Shown piece by piece: positions 1 to 7,475 of a stretch of DNA of 64,000 nucleotides. Each line of letters starts with the position of its first letter. Position 1 is the stretch's first letter. This DNA is from RYN-230 sp963704995 (GTDB taxonomy: Bacteria > Actinomycetota > Actinomycetes > Streptosporangiales > Streptosporangiaceae): positions 310,001 through 374,000 of the forward strand of contig CAVPIM010000017.1 in NCBI GenBank assembly GCA_963704995.1, written 5' to 3'. The position numbers were made by a program, and so were the translations under genes. Below the pieces are notes generated by a model. The model saw nothing but the letters and a program-made list of their open reading frames with translations. It searched no databases and had not been told where the DNA came from.

Positions 1-96
1 CAGCACCAGGACCCGGACCGCGGGCAGGTCCCCGGCCAGCTGCCGGATCGCGGCCAGCCCGCCTGCGCCCGGCATGCGCAGGTCCATCAGGCAGGT
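1..96 (-). pseudogene. Response regulator receiver-domain fragment
   Basis: Read on the minus strand, this edge segment gives MDLRMPG followed by GLAAIRQLAGDLP and VRVLVL. These are the phosphoacceptor-Asp strand and next helix/strand of a NarL/LuxR-type receiver domain. The N-terminal half of the receiver is absent: the sequence immediately upstream belongs to an ABC ATPase in another frame. The rest of the gene would lie beyond the window's left edge. The identification rests on about 30 residues but the motif is distinctive. Confidence 0.6.
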
Positions 97-418
97 GCCG
101 GACCACCTCGAGCACGGTCAGCTCGGCGAAGTCGCTGGCCTGCTGGGGCACGATGCCGTTCCGCGCCCGCCAGCCGCGGCCTGCCGCCGCGGGGTCGGCG
201 CCCAGCACGCTCACCTCGCCGCCGTCCCGGCGGCGGTAGCCGGTCAGGATCTGCACCGCGGTGGTCTTGCCCGCGCCGTTGGGCCCGAGCAGGGCGACGA
301 TCTCGCCCGCGCCGATGTCCAGGTCCACTCCGTTTAGCGCGGTCACCTCGCGGTAGCGGGCCGGGCGGTAGATCTTGCGCAGCCCGCGGGCCCTGACGGC
401 CGTCCCGGTTGCTGTCAT
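88..418 (-). pseudogene. ABC transporter ATP-binding protein, N-terminal fragment
   Basis: Starts at ATG 418 and encodes a DrrA/CcmA-type ATPase N-terminus. The Walker A motif GPNGAGKTT is at about residues 42-50 and a Q-loop region NGIVPQQ follows near residue 93. Homology stops after LTVLEVVRHL, where the DNA switches to response-regulator sequence in a different frame. The signature motif, Walker B and everything downstream are missing, so this copy cannot hydrolyse ATP. Such ATPases often head an ATPase-permease-kinase-regulator operon. A deletion or misassembly removing the genes between ATPase and regulator would give exactly this junction. Confidence 0.7.
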
Positions 419-557
419 GATCCGAGGATGGGCCGGCCGGGGCGGGGCGCGCGTCGCCCGGTTGGCCACGCCGGGTCAGCCGATCGATGGATACGGCGGG
501 CGCAACGTAGGCTGAGTGACCATGTGGGCGTAATGCCCCGCAGATGAAAGGTGGTGA

Positions 558-1571
558 GGTCCCGTTCCCGCCGACTCCCATGCTCTGGCCGACTCCTACG
601 GGCGTGTAGCGACCGACCTGCGGATATCTCTCACCGACCGGTGCAACCTGCGCTGCTCGTACTGCATGCCGCCCGAGGGCCTGGAGTGGCTGCCCAACCC
701 GGCCCTGCTGTCCGACGATGAGGTAGTGCGGCTGGCCCGGATCGGGGTCGCGCAGCTGGGTATCAACGAGATCCGGTTCACCGGGGGCGAGCCGCTGCTG
801 CGCCGGGGGCTGCCCGGCATCGTCGCCCGGGCCGCGGAGCTGCGGCCACGGCCGGAGATCTCGCTGACCACCAACGGGATCGGGCTGACCCGGCTGGCGG
901 ACCCGCTGCGCGCCGCGGGCCTGGACCGGATCAACGTGTCGCTGGACACCCTGAACCCGGAGACCTTCCGCCAGCTGTCGCGCCGGGACCGGCTCGACGA
1001 CGTACTGGCCGGGCTGGGCGCGGCGCACCAGGCCGGCCTGCGGCCAGTCAAGGTCAACGCGGTGCTGATGCGCGGGATCAACGACGGCGAGGCGTCGGCC
1101 CTGCTCGACTACTGCCTGGAGCGCGGGTACGAGCTGCGGTTCATCGAGCAGATGCCGCTGGACGCGCAGCATGGCTGGCGGCGCGAGAACATGGTCACCG
1201 CCGACGAGATCCTCGACGCGCTGACGGCGCACGTCAAGCTCACCGCGGCCGACCCGGGGGAGCGCGGCTCGGCCCCGGCGGAGACGTTCCTGGTGGACGG
1301 CGGGCCGGCCCGGGTCGGCGTGATCGGCTCGGTCACCCGCCCGTTCTGCGGGACCTGCGACCGCGTGAGGCTGACCGCCGACGGGCAGGTCCGTAACTGC
1401 CTGTTCGCGCGGGACGAGAGCAACCTGCGCGACCCCATGCGCCACGGGGCCAGCGATGACGAGCTGGCCGGGATCTGGCGGCGGGCGGTCGCGGCCAAGC
1501 TGCCCGGGCACGGCATCAACGACCCGGGGTTCCTGCAGCCCGCCCGGCCGATGTCCGCGATCGGCGGCTGA
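558..1571 (+). CDS. moaA: GTP 3',8-cyclase MoaA (start unresolved)
   Basis: Radical-SAM enzyme for the first step of molybdenum cofactor synthesis, GTP to 3',8-cyclo-GTP. The first [4Fe-4S] motif CNLRCSYC is encoded at 642-665 and is preceded by the typical DSYGRVATDLRISLTDR. The second cluster region CGTCDRVRLTADG...C is near the C-terminus, and the protein ends in the GG tail that MoaA requires. The frame is closed by TGA at 555-557, and no ATG, GTG or TTG lies between that stop and the cysteine motif. The first in-frame ATG (666) falls after the third cysteine. A non-standard start (CTG 585) or a small indel near 545-590 is needed; an SD-like AAGGTGGTG lies at 548-556. It is followed 12 bp later by mobA. 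Confidence 0.9.
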   Translation, partial: GPVPADSHALADSYGRVATDLRISLTDRCNLRCSYCMPPEGLEWLPNPALLSDDEVVRLARIGVAQLGINEIRFTGGEPLLRRGLPGIVARAAELRPRPEISLTTNGIGLTRLADPLRAAGLDRINVSLDTLNPETFRQLSRRDRLDDVLAGLGAAHQAGLRPVKVNAVLMRGINDGEASALLDYCLERGYELRFIEQMPLDAQHGWRRENMVTADEILDALTAHVKLTAADPGERGSAPAETFLVDGGPARVGVIGSVTRPFCGTCDRVRLTADGQVRNCLFARDESNLRDPMRHGASDDELAGIWRRAVAAKLPGHGINDPGFLQPARPMSAIGG

Positions 1572-1583
1572 CCGGGAGGGCCC

Positions 1584-2258
1584 GTGCCGGTACACGCGCA
1601 CGTGTTCGATGCGGTCGTGCTGGCCGGGGGCCGCGGCACCCGGCTGGGCGGGGCGGACAAGCCCGGCCTGGTCGTCGGCCGGCAGACGCTGCTCGGCTCG
1701 GTGGTCTCCGCGGTGATCTCGGCCGGGGCGGCCCGGGTGGTCGTGGTCGGGCCCGAGCGGCCGGCCGCGCTCACTCCCGGAACCGGCGGCGGGCGGGCCG
1801 GTGGCCCCGGCGGCGGCGGAGCGCAGGTCAGGTACGCCCAGGAGGATCCGCCGGGCCGCGGGCCGGCCGCTGCGCTGCGCCGCGGGCTGGCTGAGGTGTC
1901 GGCGCCTGCCGTCGTCCTGGCCGCAGCCGATCTGCCGTTCCTGCGGCCGGCGCACGTCACCCGGCTGCTCGCGAGCCTGGCCGGCCAGGCCGCCCCCGGG
2001 GTGGTGCCGCTGGATGCGTCCGGGCGCCCCCAGTGGCTGGCCAGCTGCTGGTATCCGGCGACGCTGCGCGGCGCCCTCGACGGGTACGCGGGCAGCTCAC
2101 TGCGCGGGCTGCTCGGCCCGCTGGATCCGCTGCTGCTCCCGGACGAGACGCCAGCGGGGGAGCCGCCCCCCTGGCTCGACTGCGACACCGCCGAAGATCT
2201 CCGGAAGGCGCGGGACTGGGCCGCCCGGACGCAGAGCGAACAGGAGGCTACCCGGTGA
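1584..2258 (+). CDS. mobA: Molybdenum cofactor guanylyltransferase MobA
   Basis: 224-residue nucleotidyltransferase that attaches GMP to molybdopterin to make the guanine dinucleotide cofactor. The N-terminal GTP-binding signature LAGGRGTRLGGADKP is at residues 12-26. A metal-binding LAAADLPFL follows around residue 113, and WLDCDT near the C-terminus. It starts at GTG 1584, 12 bp after moaA, and its stop overlaps the next start (GTGA), implying one cofactor operon with translational coupling. Confidence 0.88.
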   Translation: MPVHAHVFDAVVLAGGRGTRLGGADKPGLVVGRQTLLGSVVSAVISAGAARVVVVGPERPAALTPGTGGGRAGGPGGGGAQVRYAQEDPPGRGPAAALRRGLAEVSAPAVVLAAADLPFLRPAHVTRLLASLAGQAAPGVVPLDASGRPQWLASCWYPATLRGALDGYAGSSLRGLLGPLDPLLLPDETPAGEPPPWLDCDTAEDLRKARDWAARTQSEQEATR

Positions 2259-2509
2259 GCACGCTGGACGAGTGGGCGGCGGCGGCCTGCCGCGAGCTGG
2301 GCCTGGATCCGGCGGCCCTGGACGCGAAGCTGGTCCTCGACCTGGCCCGGGATGTCGCGCACGGCGTGGCCCGCCCGGCCGCGCCGTTGACCGCGTACCT
2401 GCTGGGCGTGGCCGTGGGCCAGGGCCGGCCACTGGCCGGGTCGGCCGCGCGGATCAGCCAGCTGGCCGCGGAATGGGCCCCGGCCGGGCAGGCCCCGCCC
2501 CGCGACTGA
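2255..2509 (+). CDS. DUF6457 small protein linked to MobA
   Basis: 84-residue acidic, helical protein starting at GTG 2255, overlapping the mobA stop by GTGA. The sequence begins VSTLDEWAAAACRELGL and contains a conserved LTAYLLGVAVGQG segment. This matches the small domain that in actinobacteria is encoded next to, or fused with, MobA. The function is not known; the coupling to mobA suggests a role in guanine-dinucleotide cofactor assembly. No catalytic motif is visible. Confidence 0.75.
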   Translation: MSTLDEWAAAACRELGLDPAALDAKLVLDLARDVAHGVARPAAPLTAYLLGVAVGQGRPLAGSAARISQLAAEWAPAGQAPPRD

Positions 2510-2634
2510 CCCATCGATCTGCTCGATGAATAGCCGAGCTCTTTGGCATTGGCGCTAATGGGTCCGGGCTCCTTACCGTGGAGTGGTACGCCGCTCACCG
2601 TGGAGGGGAACCCGCGGCTCCCAGGAGGTGACCG

Positions 2635-3228
2635 ATGCCACTCGCCCCCGCACCTGCTCCGGCCCAGGCCCCGGCCGCCGCGCCGGGCGGGACCGGCCGG
2701 TGCCCCGACGACCTCCTCACGGCGCTGCGCCGCGCCGTGCGGCAGCGCGGCGACTGGGACCAGACATCGCGCCGCGTGGCGCGGGCCCTGCGCCGCCACC
2801 TGCCCGGGCCCGGGATCCTCAGCGCCGCCGAGCGGGAAGGTGACCCGGCGGAGTACCAGTCCCACCTGATGCACGCCGAGCCGGACGGCTCCTTCTCGGT
2901 CGTCGCGCTGGTGTGGCGGCCCGGCCAGATCACCCCCATCCACGACCATGTCACCTGGTGCGTGATCGGCGTGCTGCAGGGGGCCGAGTACGAGGAGCTT
3001 TTCGCCCTCCGCGACGGCGGGACCGTGCTGGAGCAAGTGGGCACGAACGCCGGCGCCCCCGGCGACGTGTCCGGCTTCGCGCCGCCCGGCGACATCCACC
3101 GGGTCCGTAACCGCGGCACCGAGGTCGCGATCTCCCTGCATGTGTACGGGGCCGACATCTCCCGCCTGGGGTCCAGCGTCCGGCGGGTCTACGACCTGCC
3201 CGTGCGCACCCCCGGCGCTGTCCGCTAG
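2635..3228 (+). CDS. Cysteine dioxygenase-family cupin
   Basis: 197-residue thiol dioxygenase of the type I cysteine dioxygenase superfamily, which oxidises cysteine or a related thiol such as 3-mercaptopropionate to the sulfinate using mononuclear Fe(II). The first cupin motif PIHDHVTWCVIGVLQG supplies two iron histidines. The second, GDIHRV, supplies the third, and the tail ISLHVYGADI is typical. It starts at ATG 2635 behind a very strong SD (AGGAGGTGA). Substrate cannot be fixed from sequence. It lies 125 bp after the Moco genes, in the same direction, with a duplicated CCGTGGAG just upstream. Confidence 0.85.
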   Translation: MPLAPAPAPAQAPAAAPGGTGRCPDDLLTALRRAVRQRGDWDQTSRRVARALRRHLPGPGILSAAEREGDPAEYQSHLMHAEPDGSFSVVALVWRPGQITPIHDHVTWCVIGVLQGAEYEELFALRDGGTVLEQVGTNAGAPGDVSGFAPPGDIHRVRNRGTEVAISLHVYGADISRLGSSVRRVYDLPVRTPGAVR

Positions 3229-3233
3229 GGCCG

Positions 3234-3875
3234 TCAGGCGTCCGAGCCCCGGGGTATCCCGAGGGTGGCGAGCAGATCCTCGTGGAACTGGATCCACAGG
3301 ATGTGACAGGAGTCCCGGTCGGGCGCGTCAACCCAGGCCCGGTGCCCCTGATCCACCTGGCCCAGGGCGGACGAATACCGCTCGGCGTAACCGCCGAAGC
3401 GGGCCAGGCCCTCCGTGAGCTGAGCGCACAGAAGGCGGAAGGACGCCGCGACGGATCCCAGCGTCCGCAGCACCCGCTCGTCCCAGCCCCAGTCGCTGTG
3501 ATCGTTGAACGCCATCGGGTCCAGGCGCGTCGGCCGTATCTGCCAGTCGGTGCAGGCCGCGCCGAAGCGCCGGTTGAGGGGCAGGAAGGCGGCGTGCGCC
3601 CGCGCGACGGTGTCCCGGGCCCCGGCCCGGCCGAGTTCGGCGGCGAGCCGGCGCTCGTTCTCGGCCTGCCCGGCGTCGGTCAGGGACCAGCCCGAGCTGC
3701 CCCCGAAGCTCAGCTGGCGGACCCAGCCGCGGGCCTCGAAGTCCAGCAGCGCCTCCCTGACCGCGTCCGGGGGGAGGCCGTAGCGCGCGGCGACGCGCGA
3801 CGCCGTCGGAAAGCCCAGCACCCGGACGCCGTGCAGGGCCAGATCGTCCGGAGCGGACACATACCCCGGCGTCAC
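3234..3875 (-). CDS. Winged-helix transcriptional regulator
   Basis: 213 residues starting at GTG 3875, which overlaps the stop of the upstream small HTH gene (GTGA). Residues 15-75 form a winged-helix domain (ASRVAARYGLPPDAVREALLDF, then a wing with LSFGGSSGWSLTDAGQAENE). The remainder is a helical domain with several Trp and His residues (FNDHSDWGWDERVL, WIQFHEDLLATLG). It resembles a MarR/PadR-like architecture, but the C-terminal domain is not one I can name. It probably acts with the coupled HTH protein; effector and targets are unknown. Confidence 0.65.
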   Translation of the reverse strand: MTPGYVSAPDDLALHGVRVLGFPTASRVAARYGLPPDAVREALLDFEARGWVRQLSFGGSSGWSLTDAGQAENERRLAAELGRAGARDTVARAHAAFLPLNRRFGAACTDWQIRPTRLDPMAFNDHSDWGWDERVLRTLGSVAASFRLLCAQLTEGLARFGGYAERYSSALGQVDQGHRAWVDAPDRDSCHILWIQFHEDLLATLGIPRGSDA

Positions 3876-4042
3876 ACGCTCCCCAGGTTTTCCACGCGGC
3901 CCGAGACCCGGCCGAATCGCTGCTGCGCCGCCTGCGCCGACGCCAGCCCCATCGCCCGGGAGATCTGGGGCCAGGACAGGCCCGCGGAGCGCGCCATCCA
4001 CAGCACGGCGGCCTCGGCCTGATCCGCTCCGGGCTCACCCAT
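3872..4042 (-). CDS. Small helix-turn-helix DNA-binding protein
   Basis: 56-residue protein starting at ATG 4042. Its core, GLSWPQISRAMGLASAQAAQQRFGRV, is the compact HTH found in short actinobacterial DNA-binding proteins (the SW-x-I-x-x-x-L-G...QAAxQRFG pattern). The stop overlaps the GTG of the winged-helix gene, so the two are translationally coupled. The promoter box lies only 7 bp before the ATG, suggesting a leaderless message. A likely autoregulated pair; targets unknown. Confidence 0.7.
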   Translation of the reverse strand: MGEPGADQAEAAVLWMARSAGLSWPQISRAMGLASAQAAQQRFGRVSGRVENLGSV

Positions 4043-4049
4043 GCCCGCC

Positions 4050-4078
4050 ACCCTGAACCGTCAACATGTTGTTGTCAA
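4050..4078 (-). promoter_or_regulatory. Promoter with overlapping palindrome before the small HTH gene
   Basis: On the minus strand a perfect TTGACA (4078-4073) is 17 bp from CAGGGT (4055-4050), which ends 7 bp before ATG 4042. The 10-bp palindrome CAACATGTTG (4062-4071) lies in the spacer, where a bound repressor would block RNA polymerase. GTCAAC also occurs twice here as a direct repeat. The -10 box departs from TAnnnT at its first base, so the assignment is moderate. Confidence 0.5.
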
Positions 4079-4362
4079 CGAAATGTTGCGGAGAGCCCGG
4101 AGGGGTCGCTGCGAGGGATCGCCGGCCCGCAAGGCCGGGGCCGGGGGGCGGGTGATGACCACGAGCGGTCTTCGTTGCGGAGGATCGGGAGACCCGTGCC
4201 GACCTGCGGCCGGGCCGCCGCCTCAGCCAGCGCGCCGGGAAATTTCTTCCTGGACTTGCTCTCCGATGCATACCGATATATCGTTGAGCTATCCAGTAAG
4301 GCAGGAGAGCTCCTGGGAAGCCCAGTCAGAGCCCGGCCACGAGAGCAAGGAAGTGACGCACG
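4079..4362. other. Divergent intergenic region between HTH pair and padR
   Basis: About 280 bp without a supportable gene. It holds the divergent promoters, an A/T-containing palindrome at 4274-4283, and an SD-like AAGGAAG about 12 bp before the padR start. I see no RNA gene or further coding sequence. Confidence 0.5.
4274..4283. promoter_or_regulatory. Candidate PadR operator palindrome
   Basis: CGATATATCG is a perfect 10-bp palindrome in otherwise GC-rich DNA, 80 bp upstream of the padR start. PadR-family repressors commonly bind AT-centred palindromes in their own promoters. The assignment to this PadR is inference. Confidence 0.45.
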
Positions 4363-5055
4363 ATGAGGCACGGCGAACCCTGGGGAGGCCCAGGAAACGA
4401 GGAAGAAGAAGTCTGGACACACCGGCACGGACCGCGCCGGCGCAGTCCCCGCGGGCCAGGTGGCCCGGGCGGGCGCGGCTGGGGGATGCGCACCGAAGCC
4501 GTCCCCGGCCCACCGCCCGAGTTCGGGCCATGGTTCGGCGGCCCGCGGATGCGCGGCCCCCGGGTCAAGCGGGGCGATGTGCGGGCCGCGGCGCTCGCGC
4601 TGCTGGCGGACGGGCCGCGTAACGGCTACCAGATCATCCAGGAGATCAGCGAGCGCAGCGGGGGCCTGTGGAAGCCCAGCCCCGGCTCGGTGTACCCGGC
4701 GCTCCAGCAGCTGGAAGACGAGGGCCTGATCGCGGCCACGACAGGCGAGGGCGGCCGCCGGGCGTTCGAGCTCACCGAGGAAGGCCGCGGCTACGTGGCG
4801 GCGCACCCGGACGAGCTCCAGGCGCCCTGGGATGTGGTGGCCAAATCGGTCGGCGGTGACGCGATCGAGATGCGCCGGCTGTTCGGCACCGTCGCGATGG
4901 CGGCCGGGCAGGTGGTCCGGGTGGGTAACAACGCCCAGGTCGCCCAGGCCCAGCAGATCCTCACCGACGCGCGGCGGAAGCTGTACCAGATCCTGGCGGC
5001 CGACGATGACGGGCAGGCCCCGGCCGCGGGCGCGGACGGCCAGCCGGCTGAGTAG
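4363..5055 (+). CDS. PadR-family transcriptional regulator
   Basis: 230 residues. After a proline/glycine-rich N-terminus (residues 1-65) comes the PadR winged helix: VKRGDVRAAALALLADGP, GYQIIQEISERSGG, then SPGSVYPALQQLEDEGL and the wing TGEGGRRAFELTEEG. The C-terminal helices probably mediate dimerisation. It directly precedes a DrrAB-type exporter in the same direction, the usual arrangement for a PadR repressor controlling multidrug efflux. A palindrome in its upstream region is a candidate autoregulatory operator. Confidence 0.88.
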   Translation: MRHGEPWGGPGNEEEEVWTHRHGPRRRSPRGPGGPGGRGWGMRTEAVPGPPPEFGPWFGGPRMRGPRVKRGDVRAAALALLADGPRNGYQIIQEISERSGGLWKPSPGSVYPALQQLEDEGLIAATTGEGGRRAFELTEEGRGYVAAHPDELQAPWDVVAKSVGGDAIEMRRLFGTVAMAAGQVVRVGNNAQVAQAQQILTDARRKLYQILAADDDGQAPAAGADGQPAE

Positions 5056-5134
5056 CCAACCCGGAGGAGCGAGCCGCGGTGAGTCGCCCGACCACCGCGG
5101 CTAGGCTCTGCTTGGACGAGCAGGAGGCGCGAGA

Positions 5135-6199
5135 GTGGCAACACAGGCAGGCCCGGAAGCGAACGGGGCCGGCAGCCCGGCTGCGGCGCAGGCTGGGGCG
5201 GGAGTGCAGGTGGAGACCCGGCCCGCCGCGGTGGTCGTGTCCGGGCTGACCAAGAGCTACGGGGACATCGAGGCGGTGCGCGGCATCGACTTCGAGGTCG
5301 CGGCGGGGGAGACGTTCGGCTTCCTGGGGCCCAACGGGGCCGGGAAGTCCACCACGATCAAGATCTTGTGCACGCTGGCCCGGCCGACCAGCGGGCGGGC
5401 CAGCGTGGCCGGCCACGACGTGGTCAGCGAGCGCGACGCGGTGCGCCGCAACATCGGCCTGGTGTTCCAGGACACCACGCTGGACAACTACCTGTCCGGG
5501 GCGCAGAACCTCCGCTTCCATGCGGAGCTTTACGCGGTCCCGTCCGCGGCCGTCGAGCCGCGGATGAAGCAGGTGCTCGACATGGTCGGGCTGTGGGACC
5601 GGCGGGACAGCCTGGTCAGCACATACTCGGGCGGCATGCAGCGGCGGCTGGAGATCGCCCGTGGCCTGCTGCACGCGCCGCACGTGCTGTTCCTGGACGA
5701 GCCGACCGTGGGCCTGGACCCGCAGACCCGGTCGTCGATCTGGGAGTACATCAACGACCTGAAGAGCCGGGAGGACATCACGATCTTCCTGACCACGCAC
5801 TACATGGACGAGGCTGAGCACTGCGACCGGATCGCCATCATCGACCACGGGAAGATCGTGGCTATCGACACCCCGGAGGCGCTCAAGGCCAGCGTGGGCA
5901 AGGACCGGGTGCAGATCCAGACGGCCGACGACGCCGCCGCGATCAGGGAACTGAAGGACTTGTTCGGCATCGACGCGGCCATCCACGAGGGCGCGGTCAC
6001 GTTCTCGGTGGAGTCGGGGGAGCAGTTCGTGCCCCAGCTGTTCGCGCGGCTGTCCGTCCCGATCCAGTCGGTCAGCGTGTCCCGCCCGTCCCTGGACGAC
6101 GTGTTCATGTCGTACACCGGGACCACCATCCGGGACGCCGAGGCGTCCGGCACGGATCACATGCGGGCGATGGCGGCCCGCATCCGAGGGAGGCGATGA
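5135..6199 (+). CDS. drrA: DrrA-type ABC exporter ATP-binding protein
   Basis: 354-residue cytoplasmic ATPase of the daunorubicin-resistance type. Walker A GPNGAGKST is near residue 66, signature YSGGMQRRLEIARG near residue 165, Walker B LFLDEPTVGLD follows, and the H-loop is LTTHYMDEAEHCDR. The C-terminal regulatory domain ends with SLDDVFMSYTG. It starts at GTG 5135 behind GGAGG. The stop overlaps the permease start (ATGA), so the two subunits are co-translated. The substrate is not predictable; a hydrophobic drug or lipid is typical for the family. Confidence 0.9.
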   Translation: MATQAGPEANGAGSPAAAQAGAGVQVETRPAAVVVSGLTKSYGDIEAVRGIDFEVAAGETFGFLGPNGAGKSTTIKILCTLARPTSGRASVAGHDVVSERDAVRRNIGLVFQDTTLDNYLSGAQNLRFHAELYAVPSAAVEPRMKQVLDMVGLWDRRDSLVSTYSGGMQRRLEIARGLLHAPHVLFLDEPTVGLDPQTRSSIWEYINDLKSREDITIFLTTHYMDEAEHCDRIAIIDHGKIVAIDTPEALKASVGKDRVQIQTADDAAAIRELKDLFGIDAAIHEGAVTFSVESGEQFVPQLFARLSVPIQSVSVSRPSLDDVFMSYTGTTIRDAEASGTDHMRAMAARIRGRR

Positions 6200-7107
6200 A
6201 CATGGCAACCCAGACCGCCCAGCCGGGCGGGATCACGGCCCCCGACCAGGGCCTGGCCACCCAGATCAGGGTGGCGGTGCCGGAGCGGAGCCTGCGCTCG
6301 GACCTGCGCGCCGTGAGCATCGTCTGGCGCCGCGAGATGATCAGGTTCCGGCGGGACCGGCTCCGCGCGGTGACGTCGCTGATCCAGCCGCTGCTGTTCC
6401 TGCTGGTGCTGGGCACCGGCCTGTCCTCGCTGGCGCGCGGGAGCATGCCGGCCGGGGTGAACTTCCGCACGTTCATCTTCCCGGGCGTGCTGGCCATGTC
6501 GGTCCTGTTCACCGCGGTGTTCTCGGCCGCGTCGATCGTCTGGGACCGTGAGTTCGGCTTCTTGCGGGAGATGCTGGTCGCGCCGGTCAGCCGGTCCGCG
6601 ATCGTGGTCGGCAAGACCCTGGGCGGGGCGACGATCGCCACCTTCCAGGGCGTCATCATGCTGGCCCTGGCCGGGCTGGCCGGCGTGCCGTACAACGCGA
6701 TGCTGTTCCTCATCCTGATCGGCGAGCTGCTCCTGCTGTCGTTCACGATCACCGCGTTCGGGGTGATGATGGCGGCCCGGATCACCCAGTTCCAGGCGTT
6801 CATGGCGCTGACCCAGATGCTGGTCATGCCCTTGTTCTTCCTGTCCGGGGCGCTGTACCCGCTGTCCGGGCTGCCCGGCTGGCTGAGCGTGCTGACCCGG
6901 ATCGACCCGCTGACCTACGTGGTCGGCCCCATGCGGCACGCGGTGTTCTCGCACCTGAACATCAACCCGCTGTACCTGGCTCACCTGTCGCCCGGGATCA
7001 CCTGGGGCGGCTGGGTGGTACCGATCTGGCTGTCGCTCGCCATCGTCGCCGTCATGGGCCTGGCCATGCTGATCGTGGCCATCGTCGAGTTCAGCAAGAC
7101 CGAGTAA
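6196..7107 (+). CDS. drrB: DrrB-type ABC-2 transporter permease
   Basis: 303-residue membrane subunit with about six hydrophobic segments and the ABC-2 features FPGVLAMSVLFTAVFSAAS, REFGFLREMLVAPVSR and PLFFLSGALYPL. The REMLVAPVSR coupling region pairs it with the ATPase encoded immediately upstream. It overlaps the ATPase stop by 4 bp and is followed by a strong hairpin terminator. Confidence 0.9.
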   Translation: MNMATQTAQPGGITAPDQGLATQIRVAVPERSLRSDLRAVSIVWRREMIRFRRDRLRAVTSLIQPLLFLLVLGTGLSSLARGSMPAGVNFRTFIFPGVLAMSVLFTAVFSAASIVWDREFGFLREMLVAPVSRSAIVVGKTLGGATIATFQGVIMLALAGLAGVPYNAMLFLILIGELLLLSFTITAFGVMMAARITQFQAFMALTQMLVMPLFFLSGALYPLSGLPGWLSVLTRIDPLTYVVGPMRHAVFSHLNINPLYLAHLSPGITWGGWVVPIWLSLAIVAVMGLAMLIVAIVEFSKTE

Positions 7108-7123
7108 CCGCCGCTGACCCACC

Positions 7124-7155
7124 CGCCGCCGGCCGGGCCTGCCCGGCCGGCGGCG
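7124..7155. terminator. Hairpin terminator after drrB
   Basis: A perfect 14-bp inverted repeat (arms 7124-7137 and 7142-7155, loop CCTG) begins 17 bp after the drrB stop. It lacks a long T-tract, as is usual in high-GC actinomycetes. It sits between convergent transcription units. Confidence 0.75.
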
Positions 7156-7161
7156 AGCGTT

Positions 7162-7197
7162 TATAGGTAAGCCGATAAGTATCTAAGTACCTAAGTC
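7162..7197. repeat. AT-rich degenerate octamer repeat
   Basis: An AT-rich patch made of about four 8-bp units with the pattern (G/A)TAxxTAA or similar: ATAGGTAA, GCCGATAA, GTATCTAA, GTACCTAA. Its composition contrasts sharply with the surrounding 70% GC. Role unknown; it borders the folded island to its right. Confidence 0.45.
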
Positions 7198-7230
7198 AAC
7201 TCCACACCCCGGTCCAAGCCCGCAGCGCCC

Positions 7231-7437
7231 GCGATGAGCGGAGCGAGCCTTCGGGGGGTCCGGGGGGTCGCCCCCCGGAAAGATACTGCGAGCCAAGTCG
7301 CAGGAGGCCCGAAGGGCCGACAAGTATGGAGCGACGCCGGGTGGCTACGGGGGCAAACCACCCGGCGTCGCATTCATCGGCGTTCCGACGGGGGCCCGGA
7401 ACGCCGGCAGGTGCTCCGACGGGGGACCAGAGCACCG
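7231..7437 (-). ncRNA. Candidate structured non-coding RNA with C5 hairpin loops
   Basis: Read on the minus strand, this gene-free stretch is a chain of perfect hairpins. Arms 7410-7416/7430-7436 (7 bp), 7378-7386/7398-7406 (9 bp) and 7331-7344/7358-7371 (14 bp) each present a loop containing CCCCCGT. Further on come GGCCC-TTC-GGGCC, CTGCGA...TCGCAG (both inside an ATACT/AGTAT pair) and CCGGGGGG-CGA-CCCCCCGG. CGATGA (7375-7380) can pair with TCATCG (7231-7236) to close the domain. Two adjacent C-rich-loop hairpins recall the actinobacterial 6C RNA, although here there are five cytosines rather than six. The strand is inferred from a promoter-like element whose start would coincide with the first hairpin. 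Confidence 0.45.
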
Positions 7438-7443
7438 CTATGC

Positions 7444-7475
7444 ATGTTACACCGAAACCCCCCCTTGTGCGTCAA
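7444..7475 (-). promoter_or_regulatory. Possible promoter of the structured RNA
   Basis: On the minus strand TTGACG (7475-7470) and TAACAT (7449-7444) resemble -35 and -10 boxes, though the 20-bp spacer is longer than ideal. Transcription starting 7-8 bases after the -10 box would begin at about 7436, exactly at the first hairpin stem. A run of seven cytosines on the plus strand (7458-7464) lies in the spacer. Confidence 0.35.
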
